From: Polaribacter atrinae
Lineage (GTDB): Bacteria > Bacteroidota > Bacteroidia > Flavobacteriales > Flavobacteriaceae
Assembly: GCF_038023995.1 (NCBI RefSeq)
Contig: NZ_CP150660.1
Span: forward strand, 928,501-992,500
DNA length: 64,000 nucleotides
Reading direction: 5' to 3'
Below, piece by piece: positions 35,612 through 44,791 of the stretch (positions are counted from its first letter, which is position 1; each line of letters begins with the position of its first letter). A program made the position numbers and the translations under genes. The notes below the pieces were generated by a model. It had not been told where the DNA came from and ran no database searches. It saw only the letters and a program-made list of their open reading frames with translations.

Positions 35612-36970
35612 TTAATACGTTTCTTTTATCCAATTATAAGGTTTACGCTTTACCCACATACCTCTTGTAAAATCTGGAAAATCTTGAGGTTCTCCATTAT
35701 TTTCAATAGAAGCTTCAGAGAGCGGTGTTACAGCACTCCAAGCTGCAGCATCATAGACATCTATAGGTGGTGCTACATTTTCTTTTACAGATTCTATAAA
35801 GGCATTTAATACAAAAAAGTCCATACCTCCATGTCCTGCTCCAGTAGCCTGTTCTTCATACTTTTTCCATAAAGGATGATCATATTTCTTAAGCCACTCA
35901 CCTGCTTCATCCCAATGGTGTGGTTTAGATTCACCTTCAATATACATGCGGTTACCATCTACTTCCCATAAACCATTAGCTCCTTGCACTCTAAAACCTA
36001 AAGAATATGGTCTTGGTAAATTACAATCGTGAGTTATAATAATGGTTTCTCCGTTAGCTGTTTCAATTGTAGAAGTAATCACATCTCCTTGCTTAAATTT
36101 TAATTTTGCATTAGGATGCTCTTTTCCCCCTTTTTCGATAATATAATTATGCAAACCAATACCTTTAGTAGCATGTGAGGTTAAAGACATAAAACGGTTT
36201 CCTCTATTAATATCACACATTGCAGCAATAGGACCTACACCATGAGTAGGATACACGTCTGCATTTCTTAAAAGTGAGTGTTGTGTGCGCCATTTAGCTT
36301 CCGAATATCCTTTATCACCAAACTCCACACCTCCTCCGTAAGGTTGTTTACCATTGTTAAACTTAACTTCACGTAAATCGTGCTGGTAACCACATCTAAA
36401 ATGAACCAACTCACCAAAAACATTTTGTTTTACCATATTTAAAACTGCAAGTACATCTCTACGATAATTTACGTTTTCTAAAAGCATTAAATGTGTCCCT
36501 GTTTCTTCATGAGTATTCACTAAGTCCCAACACTCTTCCATTGTATTTGCGGCAGAAACCTCTAACCCCGTATATTTCCCTGCTTTCATGGCGTCTACCG
36601 CCATTCTTGTATGCCATAACCAAGGTGTAGAAATTACTACAGCATCTACTTCTTTTAATGCTAGTAAGTTTTTATAATCATAATCTGAATTCCCAAAAAC
36701 TTGTGGTTTTTTAAACTTTCTATCAGCTACCATTTTTAGCGCAATATCTATTCGTTTAGAATCTACATCACAAATAGCAGTAACTTCTAAATCTTTTCTA
36801 TGCATAGCATTGCTTAAATGCATAATACCCCTTTCTCCAATACCAATAAAAGCTAACCTAACTTTTTTGGTAGAACTACTATCTACAGCACCAAACGCCA
36901 TGTTTGGTAGCATTGTTAATCCAGCACCCAAAAGCGCTGTTTTTTTTACAAAATTTCTTCTAGAACTCAT
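35612..36970 (-). CDS. GH109-like NAD-dependent glycosidase (Gfo/Idh/MocA fold)
   Basis: 452-aa exported protein with a twin-arginine signal (SSRRNFVKKTALLGAGLTM). The Rossmann domain has RLAFIGIGERGIMH, with a second Asp at ICDVDSKR for NAD ribose. The C-terminal domain carries GGGVEFGDKGYSEAKWRTQH and YPTHGVGPIAAMCDINRG, close to characterised GH109 alpha-N-acetylgalactosaminidases. GH109 uses tightly bound NAD to cleave alpha-GalNAc, as on blood-group A and mucin glycans. An oxidoreductase role cannot be excluded by eye. It lies 32 bp after the symporter and 24 bp before nagB, so is part of the amino-sugar operon. Confidence 0.82.
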   Translation of the reverse strand: MSSRRNFVKKTALLGAGLTMLPNMAFGAVDSSSTKKVRLAFIGIGERGIMHLSNAMHRKDLEVTAICDVDSKRIDIALKMVADRKFKKPQVFGNSDYDYKNLLALKEVDAVVISTPWLWHTRMAVDAMKAGKYTGLEVSAANTMEECWDLVNTHEETGTHLMLLENVNYRRDVLAVLNMVKQNVFGELVHFRCGYQHDLREVKFNNGKQPYGGGVEFGDKGYSEAKWRTQHSLLRNADVYPTHGVGPIAAMCDINRGNRFMSLTSHATKGIGLHNYIIEKGGKEHPNAKLKFKQGDVITSTIETANGETIIITHDCNLPRPYSLGFRVQGANGLWEVDGNRMYIEGESKPHHWDEAGEWLKKYDHPLWKKYEEQATGAGHGGMDFFVLNAFIESVKENVAPPIDVYDAAAWSAVTPLSEASIENNGEPQDFPDFTRGMWVKRKPYNWIKETY

Positions 36971-37002
36971 CTCTTATATTTTTAATTATCCTTTTTTCTA
37001 AA

Positions 37003-39621
37003 CTAAAAACTTTCTACCTTTTGCTTATTAGGTAATATCAAACTAAAAATATATCCAAAACAAAAACAAGAAGCTACACCTAAAAATGAATACATTAAAA
37101 AATTGATTTCAGTAAATACACTTATATACCAAATAAAAATAGCACTTACCAACAAGCCTAATAACGTTCCTTTTGCATTGGCTTTTTTAGTAAGCATCCC
37201 TAAAAGAAACATACCCCCTAAACCTCCTGTAAAAAGACCTAAAAAACGATAAAATTGATCCCAAAGAGATTTAATATTAGAACCAGCCATCCAAAGTGCC
37301 AACAACACACCTAAAACACCTGTTACTAAAGTTACTATCCTTGCTATTTTTAAAAGATTTACATCTGGCATATTAGGTTTAAAATGCATGTGAAAATCGT
37401 TGCAATACGCTGTAGAAACAGAATTTAAACTACTACTAATACTAGACATTGCTGCAGAAAAGATACCTGCTACCAATAAACCAGAAACTCCTACTGGTAA
37501 TTCTCTAACAATATACCAAGGAAAAATAGAATCGTTATTTGAAATTGCAGGCGATAATTTTTCTGGCATTTCTGTATAAAAAACAAACAAGAGTGTACCT
37601 AAACCAAAAAATATTATTGTTGCTGGTAGCGTAAGTACTGCATTCGTGTAAAGCGTTTTTTGAGATTCTTTTACACTAGAACTTGTTAAGAAACGTTGTA
37701 CTATAGTTTGGTCTGTACCCTGAGTAACCATTGCAGAAGCAAGCCCTCCAATAAATACAACCCAAAAAGTAGAATCTGTAAAATTCATCTCAAAATTAGC
37801 TATATTGAACTTATCCCTTTCAGATGCATAGGTTATCATATCTCCAAAAGAAGTTTCTGTATGTAACATAATCCATACTACCGCTAATACACTTCCTCCA
37901 AGAAGCACAACTACTTGCATTACATCCGTCCAAATAACTGCTTCAATACCTCCAAAAGTGGTATAAAAAACACAAAGTATTCCCATTATTAAAATACTGG
38001 TTTCTACAGGAATCCCCGTTACAATAGAAATTGCTAAAGAAGGTAATAATAATACAATACCAATTCTTCCTAATTGAAATAATATAAAAGATAAACTACC
38101 AAAAGCACGTGCTGTATAATTAAAGCGATCTTCTAAGTATTCGTAAGCTGTTTTTATTTTTAACCTATTAAAAAAAGGAATAAAAATAAAAGCAATAACT
38201 GGCGTTATTAAAATTGCCGTAATATTTAAGAAAAAGAAAGACCAATCTGTTACAAAGGCTTTGGCAGGAATAGCCATAAATGTAATAGCACTTAGTAAAG
38301 TACCAAAAACACTTAAACCTGCTGCCCACCAAGGTATTCTACCTCCACCTGTAAAGTAGTCTTCTGTAGATTTTTGTTTACGAGCAAAATAAAGACCAAT
38401 TAATACAGAGATCAATAAGTACAAAGCCAGTATAGTATAATTAACTATTCCGAAAGGATGATCAGCATCCCCAATTTTAAAAATTTGCACACCTGGTGTC
38501 CGTATCCCAGGAGAAACTTCTCCAGAAACAATTACAAATTCATCATTATTTTTAAACGAAAGTGCTGTTACAGGTATTTTTGTTGTAATACGATCATAAA
38601 CAAACCATTTCTTTGTTATGGTGTTATAAGCTAAAATATCTTTAGAAAAACCTTCATGATTATTTAAAATAGAGTCTCTTCTTTTTTTCAATTGGTTCAC
38701 GATAGAATCATCTTGTGTAGCTCCCATTTGTAGAGAAATATTTTCCAACTCATCAAAAAGAGACTCATCACTACCGCCATAAGTCATAATATGCATAGAC
38801 CCCATCGTTTCTGCTGAAGCACCCATTAAAACTCTAGGTTTTCCATCTATTTCGAGATCTCCTTCTTCTTGCCATTTTTTCTCCTTAAAATCATAAGATA
38901 AATAACTTGTAAGTGTTTTAGATTTTTTCCCGGCCACTTCATTTCTTCCACCAATAACAAATAATTTTTTATTGGTTTGTGTTTCTTGAACCGCTATACT
39001 ATTAAGTGCTCTGGGAGCACCAGGAAAATCTGCTAATTTTATCCAATTGTTCTCTTTTAGATTTAGTCTATAAAATAAGTTTGTGCTATTCTTAACATTA
39101 TTATTACCACCTACTACATATACAAAATCATCTACTACAACGGCAGATGAAAATGCTAAAGGTTCAGGAAGGTTTGGGTATTCTGAAATCTCAACATCTT
39201 TGGTAGATTTATTATAAGACAAAAGCAGCACTTTATCACTTATAAGAGTTTTATTATTACCCCCAATACTTAAAACTCCTTTTGGAGTAGCAACTGAAGC
39301 TGCATATCCTAAAGGAATAGGTAATTGTTTTGTAGATAATCGCCATTCGTTGTTTTCAAAAATATAAATACGCTTACTCCATACTTTATCACCACCCTCC
39401 CATGGCAAACCATCAGGAAAATTAGCTCCACCTGCAGCTAAAAACACTCCATTATGAGTACCACCCAACATACCCGCAAATCCTAACGATTCTGTAGAAG
39501 TATTATCTGCTGGTAAACTTGGTAAATCGGTAATACTTAATTTGGATATTTCTTGTCCGTAAAAAGGAATTAAAGTTAAAACTATAAATAGAATTAAGAC
39601 TAAACTTTGATTTTTTTTCAT
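37003..39621 (-). CDS. Kelch mutarotase / sodium-solute symporter fusion
   Basis: 872-aa protein. After a signal peptide (ending LIPFYG) residues about 30-370 form a Kelch beta-propeller with GGTHNGVFLAAGGANFPDG, VYVVGGNNN and LFVIGGRNE. This is the NanM/cyclically-permuted mutarotase type that interconverts sialic acid or related sugar anomers. Residues about 390-870 are a sodium/solute symporter (SSS): a first helix YTILALYLLISVLIG, YFTGGGRIPWWAAGLS, AIPAKAFVTDW, and about 13 helices. The propeller is periplasmic and would hand the right anomer to the transporter. It is the first gene of the catabolic operon and divergent from the GH29 gene. Without sialidase or NanA in view, GlcNAc or GalNAc is as likely a substrate as sialic acid. 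Confidence 0.88.
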   Translation of the reverse strand: MKKNQSLVLILFIVLTLIPFYGQEISKLSITDLPSLPADNTSTESLGFAGMLGGTHNGVFLAAGGANFPDGLPWEGGDKVWSKRIYIFENNEWRLSTKQLPIPLGYAASVATPKGVLSIGGNNKTLISDKVLLLSYNKSTKDVEISEYPNLPEPLAFSSAVVVDDFVYVVGGNNNVKNSTNLFYRLNLKENNWIKLADFPGAPRALNSIAVQETQTNKKLFVIGGRNEVAGKKSKTLTSYLSYDFKEKKWQEEGDLEIDGKPRVLMGASAETMGSMHIMTYGGSDESLFDELENISLQMGATQDDSIVNQLKKRRDSILNNHEGFSKDILAYNTITKKWFVYDRITTKIPVTALSFKNNDEFVIVSGEVSPGIRTPGVQIFKIGDADHPFGIVNYTILALYLLISVLIGLYFARKQKSTEDYFTGGGRIPWWAAGLSVFGTLLSAITFMAIPAKAFVTDWSFFFLNITAILITPVIAFIFIPFFNRLKIKTAYEYLEDRFNYTARAFGSLSFILFQLGRIGIVLLLPSLAISIVTGIPVETSILIMGILCVFYTTFGGIEAVIWTDVMQVVVLLGGSVLAVVWIMLHTETSFGDMITYASERDKFNIANFEMNFTDSTFWVVFIGGLASAMVTQGTDQTIVQRFLTSSSVKESQKTLYTNAVLTLPATIIFFGLGTLLFVFYTEMPEKLSPAISNNDSIFPWYIVRELPVGVSGLLVAGIFSAAMSSISSSLNSVSTAYCNDFHMHFKPNMPDVNLLKIARIVTLVTGVLGVLLALWMAGSNIKSLWDQFYRFLGLFTGGLGGMFLLGMLTKKANAKGTLLGLLVSAIFIWYISVFTEINFLMYSFLGVASCFCFGYIFSLILPNKQKVESF

Positions 39622-39773
39622 TTTAAAAATACTTTAAATAAGGGATTCTTTTTGTAAAGCCAAAACCCTCTAAATTTTATTACCTATACTCTTTGTGTTC
39701 TAAATTAACAAAATATAACTTTTACATTACAAAATTTTATGTTGCGAAGCTAATAAAAATAATTCAATTGTAT

Positions 39774-39802
39774 TATGTATAACATATAAAATTGTAAATT
39801 TG
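39774..39802 (+). promoter_or_regulatory. Inverted repeat and -7 element before the GH29 operon
   Basis: TATGT-ATA-ACATA (39774-39786) is a 13-bp inverted repeat. TAAATTTG (39795-39802) matches TAnnTTTG, 31 nt before the GH29 ATG, with a TTG at 39768-39770 as a loosely spaced -33 element. The repeat overlaps the promoter spacer, a position suited to a repressor or activator. Confidence 0.45.
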
Positions 39803-39833
39803 CATATCGTTTAATTTTTTTAATGTACTTTTC

Positions 39834-41921
39834 ATGAAATCTGTAACAATCTCTTTATTAATACTTGTAGTAGTAATTGTTCAATCTTGCTCTTCAGTAG
39901 AACCTCCAAAACCAAACTACCCAATCCCTACAGAACATCAAATGGCGTGGCAAGAAATGGAGTTTTATGGTTTTATTCACTTTAGCATCAATACATTTAC
40001 AGATGTAGAATGGGGATATGGAGATAAATCTCCAGAATTATTTAACCCAACCGAATTAAATGTGCGTCAGTGGGTAAAAGTAGCTAAAGAAGCAGGAATG
40101 AAAGGTTTAATTTTAACAGACAAACACCACGACGGATTTTGCTTATGGCCTTCTGAATACACGGATTATTCTGTAAAAAATTCTCCATGGAAAAACGGTA
40201 AAGGTGATGTTGTAAAAGAACTAGCAGAAGCTTGTAAAGAATACGGCTTAAAAATGGGGATTTATTTATCTCCATGGGACAGAAATCATGCCGACTATGG
40301 TAAACCAGAGTATATTGAATATTTTAGAAACCAACTAACCGAATTATTAACCAATTATGGCGATATTTTTGAAGTTTGGTTTGATGGCGCCAATGGTGGC
40401 GATGGATATTACGGAGGCGCAAATGAAGTACGAACAGTAGATAAAAAAACGTATTACGATTGGGAAAACACGAATGCTTTAATAAGAAAACTGCAACCTA
40501 ATGCAATTATTTGGAGCGACAATGGTCCAGATGCACGTTGGGTAGGTAATGAACATGGTTTTTCTTATGATACCACTTGGTCTCCGCTATTAAGAGACTC
40601 TATTTATGGCGGTATGCCAGAATACAAAACCAAATATGCTTTTGGGCAAGAAAACGGTACACATTGGGTGCCTGCAGAAGCAGATGTATCTATTCGTCCG
40701 GGTTGGTATTACCATAAATCTGAAGATAATAAAGTAAAAACCTTAAAAGAATTATTAAACATATACTATAATTCAATTGGAAAAAACAGTACTTTTTTAT
40801 TAAACCTACCGGTTGATAGAAGAGGTATAGTAAACGAAAATGATGAACGCCAACTAAAAAAATTAACAGCACAGTTAAAAGTAGATTTTGCTAATAACCT
40901 AGCTTTAAAAGTAAAAACTACTGCAAGTAATGTTCGTGGAAGCTCATCTACTTATAATGCTGATAACGCTGTAGACAATGACAAAAACACGTATTGGGCA
41001 ACAGATGACAACATTATAAAATCGTCTATAACTATAGATTTTGAAAAACCTACCCTATTTAACAGGTTCTTAATTCAAGAATACATTCAATTAGGACAAC
41101 GTGTAAAACAGTTTTCTTTGGAAGCTGAAATTAATGGAAAATGGAAAACTATAGACAACCAAACTACCATAGGTTACAAAAGAATTTTAAGGCTTGCTGA
41201 GGTAACAGCAACCAAAATTAGAATAAATATTGAAGATGCAAGAGGTTGTCCATTAATTTCTAATATAGAAGTTTACCACGCTCCAATAATTGTAGATGCT
41301 CCTAAAATAAGCAGAAATAAAAAAGGCGAAATCAGTTTACAAGCACCAGAAGAAGGCTTAATAGTTTATTACACTTTAAACGGAGAAACACCTACAACAG
41401 CATCTTCAAAATATTCGATTCCTTTTTTAATTGAGCACCCAACGGTTCTAAAAACAATATCAATAGATCCAGCTACTGATCGTACAAGTGACATTATCAC
41501 AGAAAATTTTGATATTAGTAAAAATCTTTGGAAAATAACGACATTAAAAGGTGCACCAATTACAGAACAGGCTATTGATGAAAACCCATTAACAAATTGG
41601 ATTGCCAACAAACATACACTATCCAATTATAAAATAGATTTAGGAAAAACTACCGATATAAAAGGATTTACCTACACACCTACTCAAGGCAAAAGGGTTT
41701 CTGGCGTAATTACACATTATATTTTTTACGGAAGTATCGATGGTAAAAGTTGGATTCAATTATCAAAAGGTGAATTTTCTAATATCGTCTCTAACCCTAT
41801 TCAACAAAAAGTACTTTTCAAAAAAACTACTTCTGTAAAATATATAAAATTAATTGCCAATAAAATAATGAATGATAAAGACCAAGCAACCATTGCAGAA
41901 ATAGGCGTTATCACAAAATAA
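39834..41921 (+). CDS. Alpha-L-fucosidase lipoprotein, GH29 with two discoidin-like domains
   Basis: 695-aa lipoprotein (lipobox VVVIVQSC) that would release fucose from glycan ends in the periplasm or at the surface. The GH29 barrel (about 30-350) has WGYGDKSPELFNP, GLILTDKHHDGFCLWPS, GIYLSPWDRNHADYG and the nucleophile D184 in EVWFDGANGGDG. After it come an F5/8-type carbohydrate-binding domain (about 355-480), a CHB_HEX_C-type beta-sandwich (about 490-560, YYTLNGETPTTASS) and a second F5/8-like domain to the end. It is the first gene of the plus-strand arm and is divergent from the symporter. Confidence 0.9.
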   Translation: MKSVTISLLILVVVIVQSCSSVEPPKPNYPIPTEHQMAWQEMEFYGFIHFSINTFTDVEWGYGDKSPELFNPTELNVRQWVKVAKEAGMKGLILTDKHHDGFCLWPSEYTDYSVKNSPWKNGKGDVVKELAEACKEYGLKMGIYLSPWDRNHADYGKPEYIEYFRNQLTELLTNYGDIFEVWFDGANGGDGYYGGANEVRTVDKKTYYDWENTNALIRKLQPNAIIWSDNGPDARWVGNEHGFSYDTTWSPLLRDSIYGGMPEYKTKYAFGQENGTHWVPAEADVSIRPGWYYHKSEDNKVKTLKELLNIYYNSIGKNSTFLLNLPVDRRGIVNENDERQLKKLTAQLKVDFANNLALKVKTTASNVRGSSSTYNADNAVDNDKNTYWATDDNIIKSSITIDFEKPTLFNRFLIQEYIQLGQRVKQFSLEAEINGKWKTIDNQTTIGYKRILRLAEVTATKIRINIEDARGCPLISNIEVYHAPIIVDAPKISRNKKGEISLQAPEEGLIVYYTLNGETPTTASSKYSIPFLIEHPTVLKTISIDPATDRTSDIITENFDISKNLWKITTLKGAPITEQAIDENPLTNWIANKHTLSNYKIDLGKTTDIKGFTYTPTQGKRVSGVITHYIFYGSIDGKSWIQLSKGEFSNIVSNPIQQKVLFKKTTSVKYIKLIANKIMNDKDQATIAEIGVITK

Positions 41922-41953
41922 AAACTAAAATTAAATTAAAACTAAATTGTATT

Positions 41954-43636
41954 ATGAAAACTACTTTTTTAACATTAATCATAATGATGCTTTTTGCATG
42001 TAACACCCCATACAAAGACCATCAGAATTTAGCAACAGATTATCAAATTATTCCAAAACCAGTGTCTTTAGAACTATCTAATGGTCTATTTTTGGTTGAT
42101 CATAAAACGAAGGTTGTTGGTGCCGAAAATTTAAAAAATGAAGGTGATTATCTTGCAGATATGTTAAGTCATATTTCAGGTTCAAACATTACTTTTAAAG
42201 CAACTTCTACTGGTAATATTGAATTAAAAATTGATGAGGCTATAGAAAATAATGAAGGATATACACTTTCTGTTACCTACAACAAAATAACTATTTCTGG
42301 TAAAACAGCAAAAGGTGTGTTTTATGGTATTCAAACATTAAAACAATTAATACCAGCCACAAAAGTTAGCCAAGAAACAGCACTAACCATACCTGCAGTT
42401 ACTATAAAAGATGAGCCAAGGTTTATTTATAGAGGAATGCATTTAGATGTAGCTCGTCATTTTTTCTCAATAGATTTTATAAAAAAATACATCGATTTAT
42501 TAGCAATGCATAAAATGAATACGTTTCATTGGCATTTAACAGAAGATCAAGGGTGGCGTATTGAAATTAAAAAATATCCAAAACTTACCCAAGTGGGTTC
42601 TAAAAGACATGGAACTATTAATGGGCATTTTAATAAAAAAGAAGGAAATGATGAAACAGCCTACGGCGGATTTTACACGCAAGAAGATATTAAGGAAGTT
42701 GTTAAATATGCTACTGAAAGACATGTAACCGTAATTCCAGAAATAGAATTACCTGGTCATGCTAGTGCTGCAATTGCTGCCTACTCATTTTTAAGCTGTT
42801 TTCCAGAAGAACCAACCATCGTTAGCAACAACATGGGCTCTAAAGCAGGACAAAAAATACAAGCCAATGGTACACCAAAAATAGTACAAGAAACTTGGGG
42901 TGTTTTCGATGATGTTTTTTGTGCAGGAAATGAGAAAACGTTTCAGTTTCTAGAAGATGTATTAGCAGAAGTAATTCCGTTATTTCCATCAGAATACATC
43001 CATATTGGTGGAGATGAATGCCCTAAATCTAACTGGAAACGATGTGCAGATTGCCAAAAGAGAATTAAAGATAACAACCTAACAGATGAACACCATTTAC
43101 AAAGTTATTTTATTCAACGTATAGAAAAATACTTAAATGCTAAAGGCAAAAAAATTATTGGTTGGGATGAAATCTTAGAAGGAGGTTTGGCACCTAATGC
43201 CACGGTAATGTCTTGGAGAGGAGAAAAAGGCGGAATAGTAGCCGCAAAAGAACAGCATGATGTTATTATGACACCAGGACACTCTTGTTATTTTGACCAT
43301 TATCAAACTGAAAACAAAGAAGAGGAACCTTTAGCAATAGGTGGTAAAACAACCGTAGCAGATGTATATGCTTATGAACCGATCCCTAAAGAATTAAGCC
43401 AAGAGGAAAGTAAATATGTTTTAGGAGCCCAAGGAAATGTTTGGACTGAATATATGGAAACTTCAGACCACGTAGAATATATGATTTTACCTAGAATGAC
43501 AGCTTTATCAGAGGTAATATGGTCTCCTAAAGAAACCAAAGATTTTAACGATTTTAAATTGCGTTTAAAAAATATGAAAGAACATTATGACGCTATGGAC
43601 CTAAATTATGCAAAACATATCTTTGAAACTAAATAA
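41954..43636 (+). CDS. Beta-N-acetylhexosaminidase lipoprotein (GH20), copy 1
   Basis: 560-aa lipoprotein (lipobox IIMMLFAC). A GH20b domain (about 30-150) precedes the catalytic barrel. The substrate-assisted pair D354-E355 lies in YIHIGGDECPKSNW. FHWHLTEDQGWRIEIK, VIPEIELPGHASAAIA and GWDEILEGG complete the pocket, and VMSWRGEKGG supplies the Trp/Arg contact. It removes terminal beta-linked GlcNAc or GalNAc. It is the nearest relative in the window of the GH20 on the minus strand at 54937. It begins 32 bp after the GH29 gene. Confidence 0.93.
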   Translation: MKTTFLTLIIMMLFACNTPYKDHQNLATDYQIIPKPVSLELSNGLFLVDHKTKVVGAENLKNEGDYLADMLSHISGSNITFKATSTGNIELKIDEAIENNEGYTLSVTYNKITISGKTAKGVFYGIQTLKQLIPATKVSQETALTIPAVTIKDEPRFIYRGMHLDVARHFFSIDFIKKYIDLLAMHKMNTFHWHLTEDQGWRIEIKKYPKLTQVGSKRHGTINGHFNKKEGNDETAYGGFYTQEDIKEVVKYATERHVTVIPEIELPGHASAAIAAYSFLSCFPEEPTIVSNNMGSKAGQKIQANGTPKIVQETWGVFDDVFCAGNEKTFQFLEDVLAEVIPLFPSEYIHIGGDECPKSNWKRCADCQKRIKDNNLTDEHHLQSYFIQRIEKYLNAKGKKIIGWDEILEGGLAPNATVMSWRGEKGGIVAAKEQHDVIMTPGHSCYFDHYQTENKEEEPLAIGGKTTVADVYAYEPIPKELSQEESKYVLGAQGNVWTEYMETSDHVEYMILPRMTALSEVIWSPKETKDFNDFKLRLKNMKEHYDAMDLNYAKHIFETK

Positions 43637-43646
43637 TCTTAATATT

Positions 43647-44603
43647 ATGATAAAAACATTCATATCATCTACCTTAGTTCTTGTTTCATTTATGGGGTTT
43701 TCTCAATCTGAAATTACAGAAAATGAAATTAAAGACCACATTATATTTTTAGCTTCAGAAAAAAATGCAGGTAGGTACCCTGGTACAAAAGCAAACAGAA
43801 AAGTTGTAAAATATATTGCAAAAGATTTTAAGAAACAAGATCTTATTCCTTTTGAAAAAGGATACAAACAAAAATTTAAAGCTCGTTTACGTGTAGAAAA
43901 AGGCGAGAATGAAAAACCTTTAGCAAAAACAAGTAACGTGGTGGGCTATATAGAAGGTACCGACCCAATCTTAAAAAATGAATATATTATTTTAGGAGCA
44001 CATTACGATCATTTAGGTTTGGGAGGACCATCTTCTAAATCAGAAAACAAAAAAACCATTCATTATGGTGCCGATGATAATGCTAGTGGAACTGCAGCTC
44101 TTTTAGAAATTGCAGAAAAAATAGCAGCTAACAAAAAAGACTTAAAACGTAGTGTATTATTTATTGCTTTTGGAGCCGAAGAGCAAGGTTTATTAGGAAG
44201 CAAGTTTTTTATAGACAACGCTCCTATTCCACTTTCAAAAATTAAATTAATGATAAATATGGACATGGTGGGCAGGTTAAATACAGAAAAACACGTCTAT
44301 ATAAACGGTGCTGGTACACTTCCAGAAGGGGTTGCATTTATGCAAAATTTAGGAGAATCCTTAGAGTTAAGGCCTGTTGTTCATGCTGGCTCTGTTGGTG
44401 GATCGGATCATGTTTCTTTTTTTAAAAAAGACATCTCCGTTTTAGGGATGCATACAGGTGCACATCCACAATATCATAGACCAGAAGATACGGTAGATTT
44501 AATTAATGTTCCAGGACAAAAAAAAGTGTGTGACTATATTTATAAAACAATAATGGAACTTGCAACTACAAATTATAAAATGGAATTTATTCCACAAAAA
44601 TAA
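43647..44603 (+). CDS. Exported M28-family zinc peptidase
   Basis: About 318-aa aminopeptidase-type protein with a signal peptide (MIKTFISSTLVLVSFMGFSQ). Two-zinc M28 ligands are present: ILGAHYDHLG, HYGADDNASGTAA (Asp), FGAEEQGLLG (Glu pair), MINMDMVGR (Asp) and HTGAHPQYH (His). The start at 43647 removes a 13-residue extension that would overlap the GH20 gene. It lies 10 bp after that GH20 stop, inside a chain of glycosidases. Peptidases of this kind would trim the protein part of a glycoprotein. Glutaminyl cyclase and carboxypeptidase members also exist in this fold; an aminopeptidase is the likelier call. Confidence 0.88.
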   Translation: MIKTFISSTLVLVSFMGFSQSEITENEIKDHIIFLASEKNAGRYPGTKANRKVVKYIAKDFKKQDLIPFEKGYKQKFKARLRVEKGENEKPLAKTSNVVGYIEGTDPILKNEYIILGAHYDHLGLGGPSSKSENKKTIHYGADDNASGTAALLEIAEKIAANKKDLKRSVLFIAFGAEEQGLLGSKFFIDNAPIPLSKIKLMINMDMVGRLNTEKHVYINGAGTLPEGVAFMQNLGESLELRPVVHAGSVGGSDHVSFFKKDISVLGMHTGAHPQYHRPEDTVDLINVPGQKKVCDYIYKTIMELATTNYKMEFIPQK

Positions 44604-44791
44604 AATTCATTAAAAAAAGAGGGTTTAATACATATTATAACCTATTAACACCTCTATCCTAGAAGCTTAGTCGTTTGTCGAAATAATCTAAAGCTTGCTA
44701 AACATTATATTTATATTCGATACGATTGGTTTAAAACAACATTTAGACTAATTATAATTATTCCGTCTTCTTAAAATAAATCTATTAAAAA

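Noticed and set aside
37003..39621. Sialic acid catabolism locus
   Set aside because: The Kelch domain alone hints at it, but no sialidase, NanA or NanE is seen in the window.
44674..44687. Third copy of TTTGTCGAAATAAT, as at 13728
   Set aside because: A single direct copy, 105 bp before a GH20 gene and without a partner half-site or good -7 element; probably chance in AT-rich DNA.
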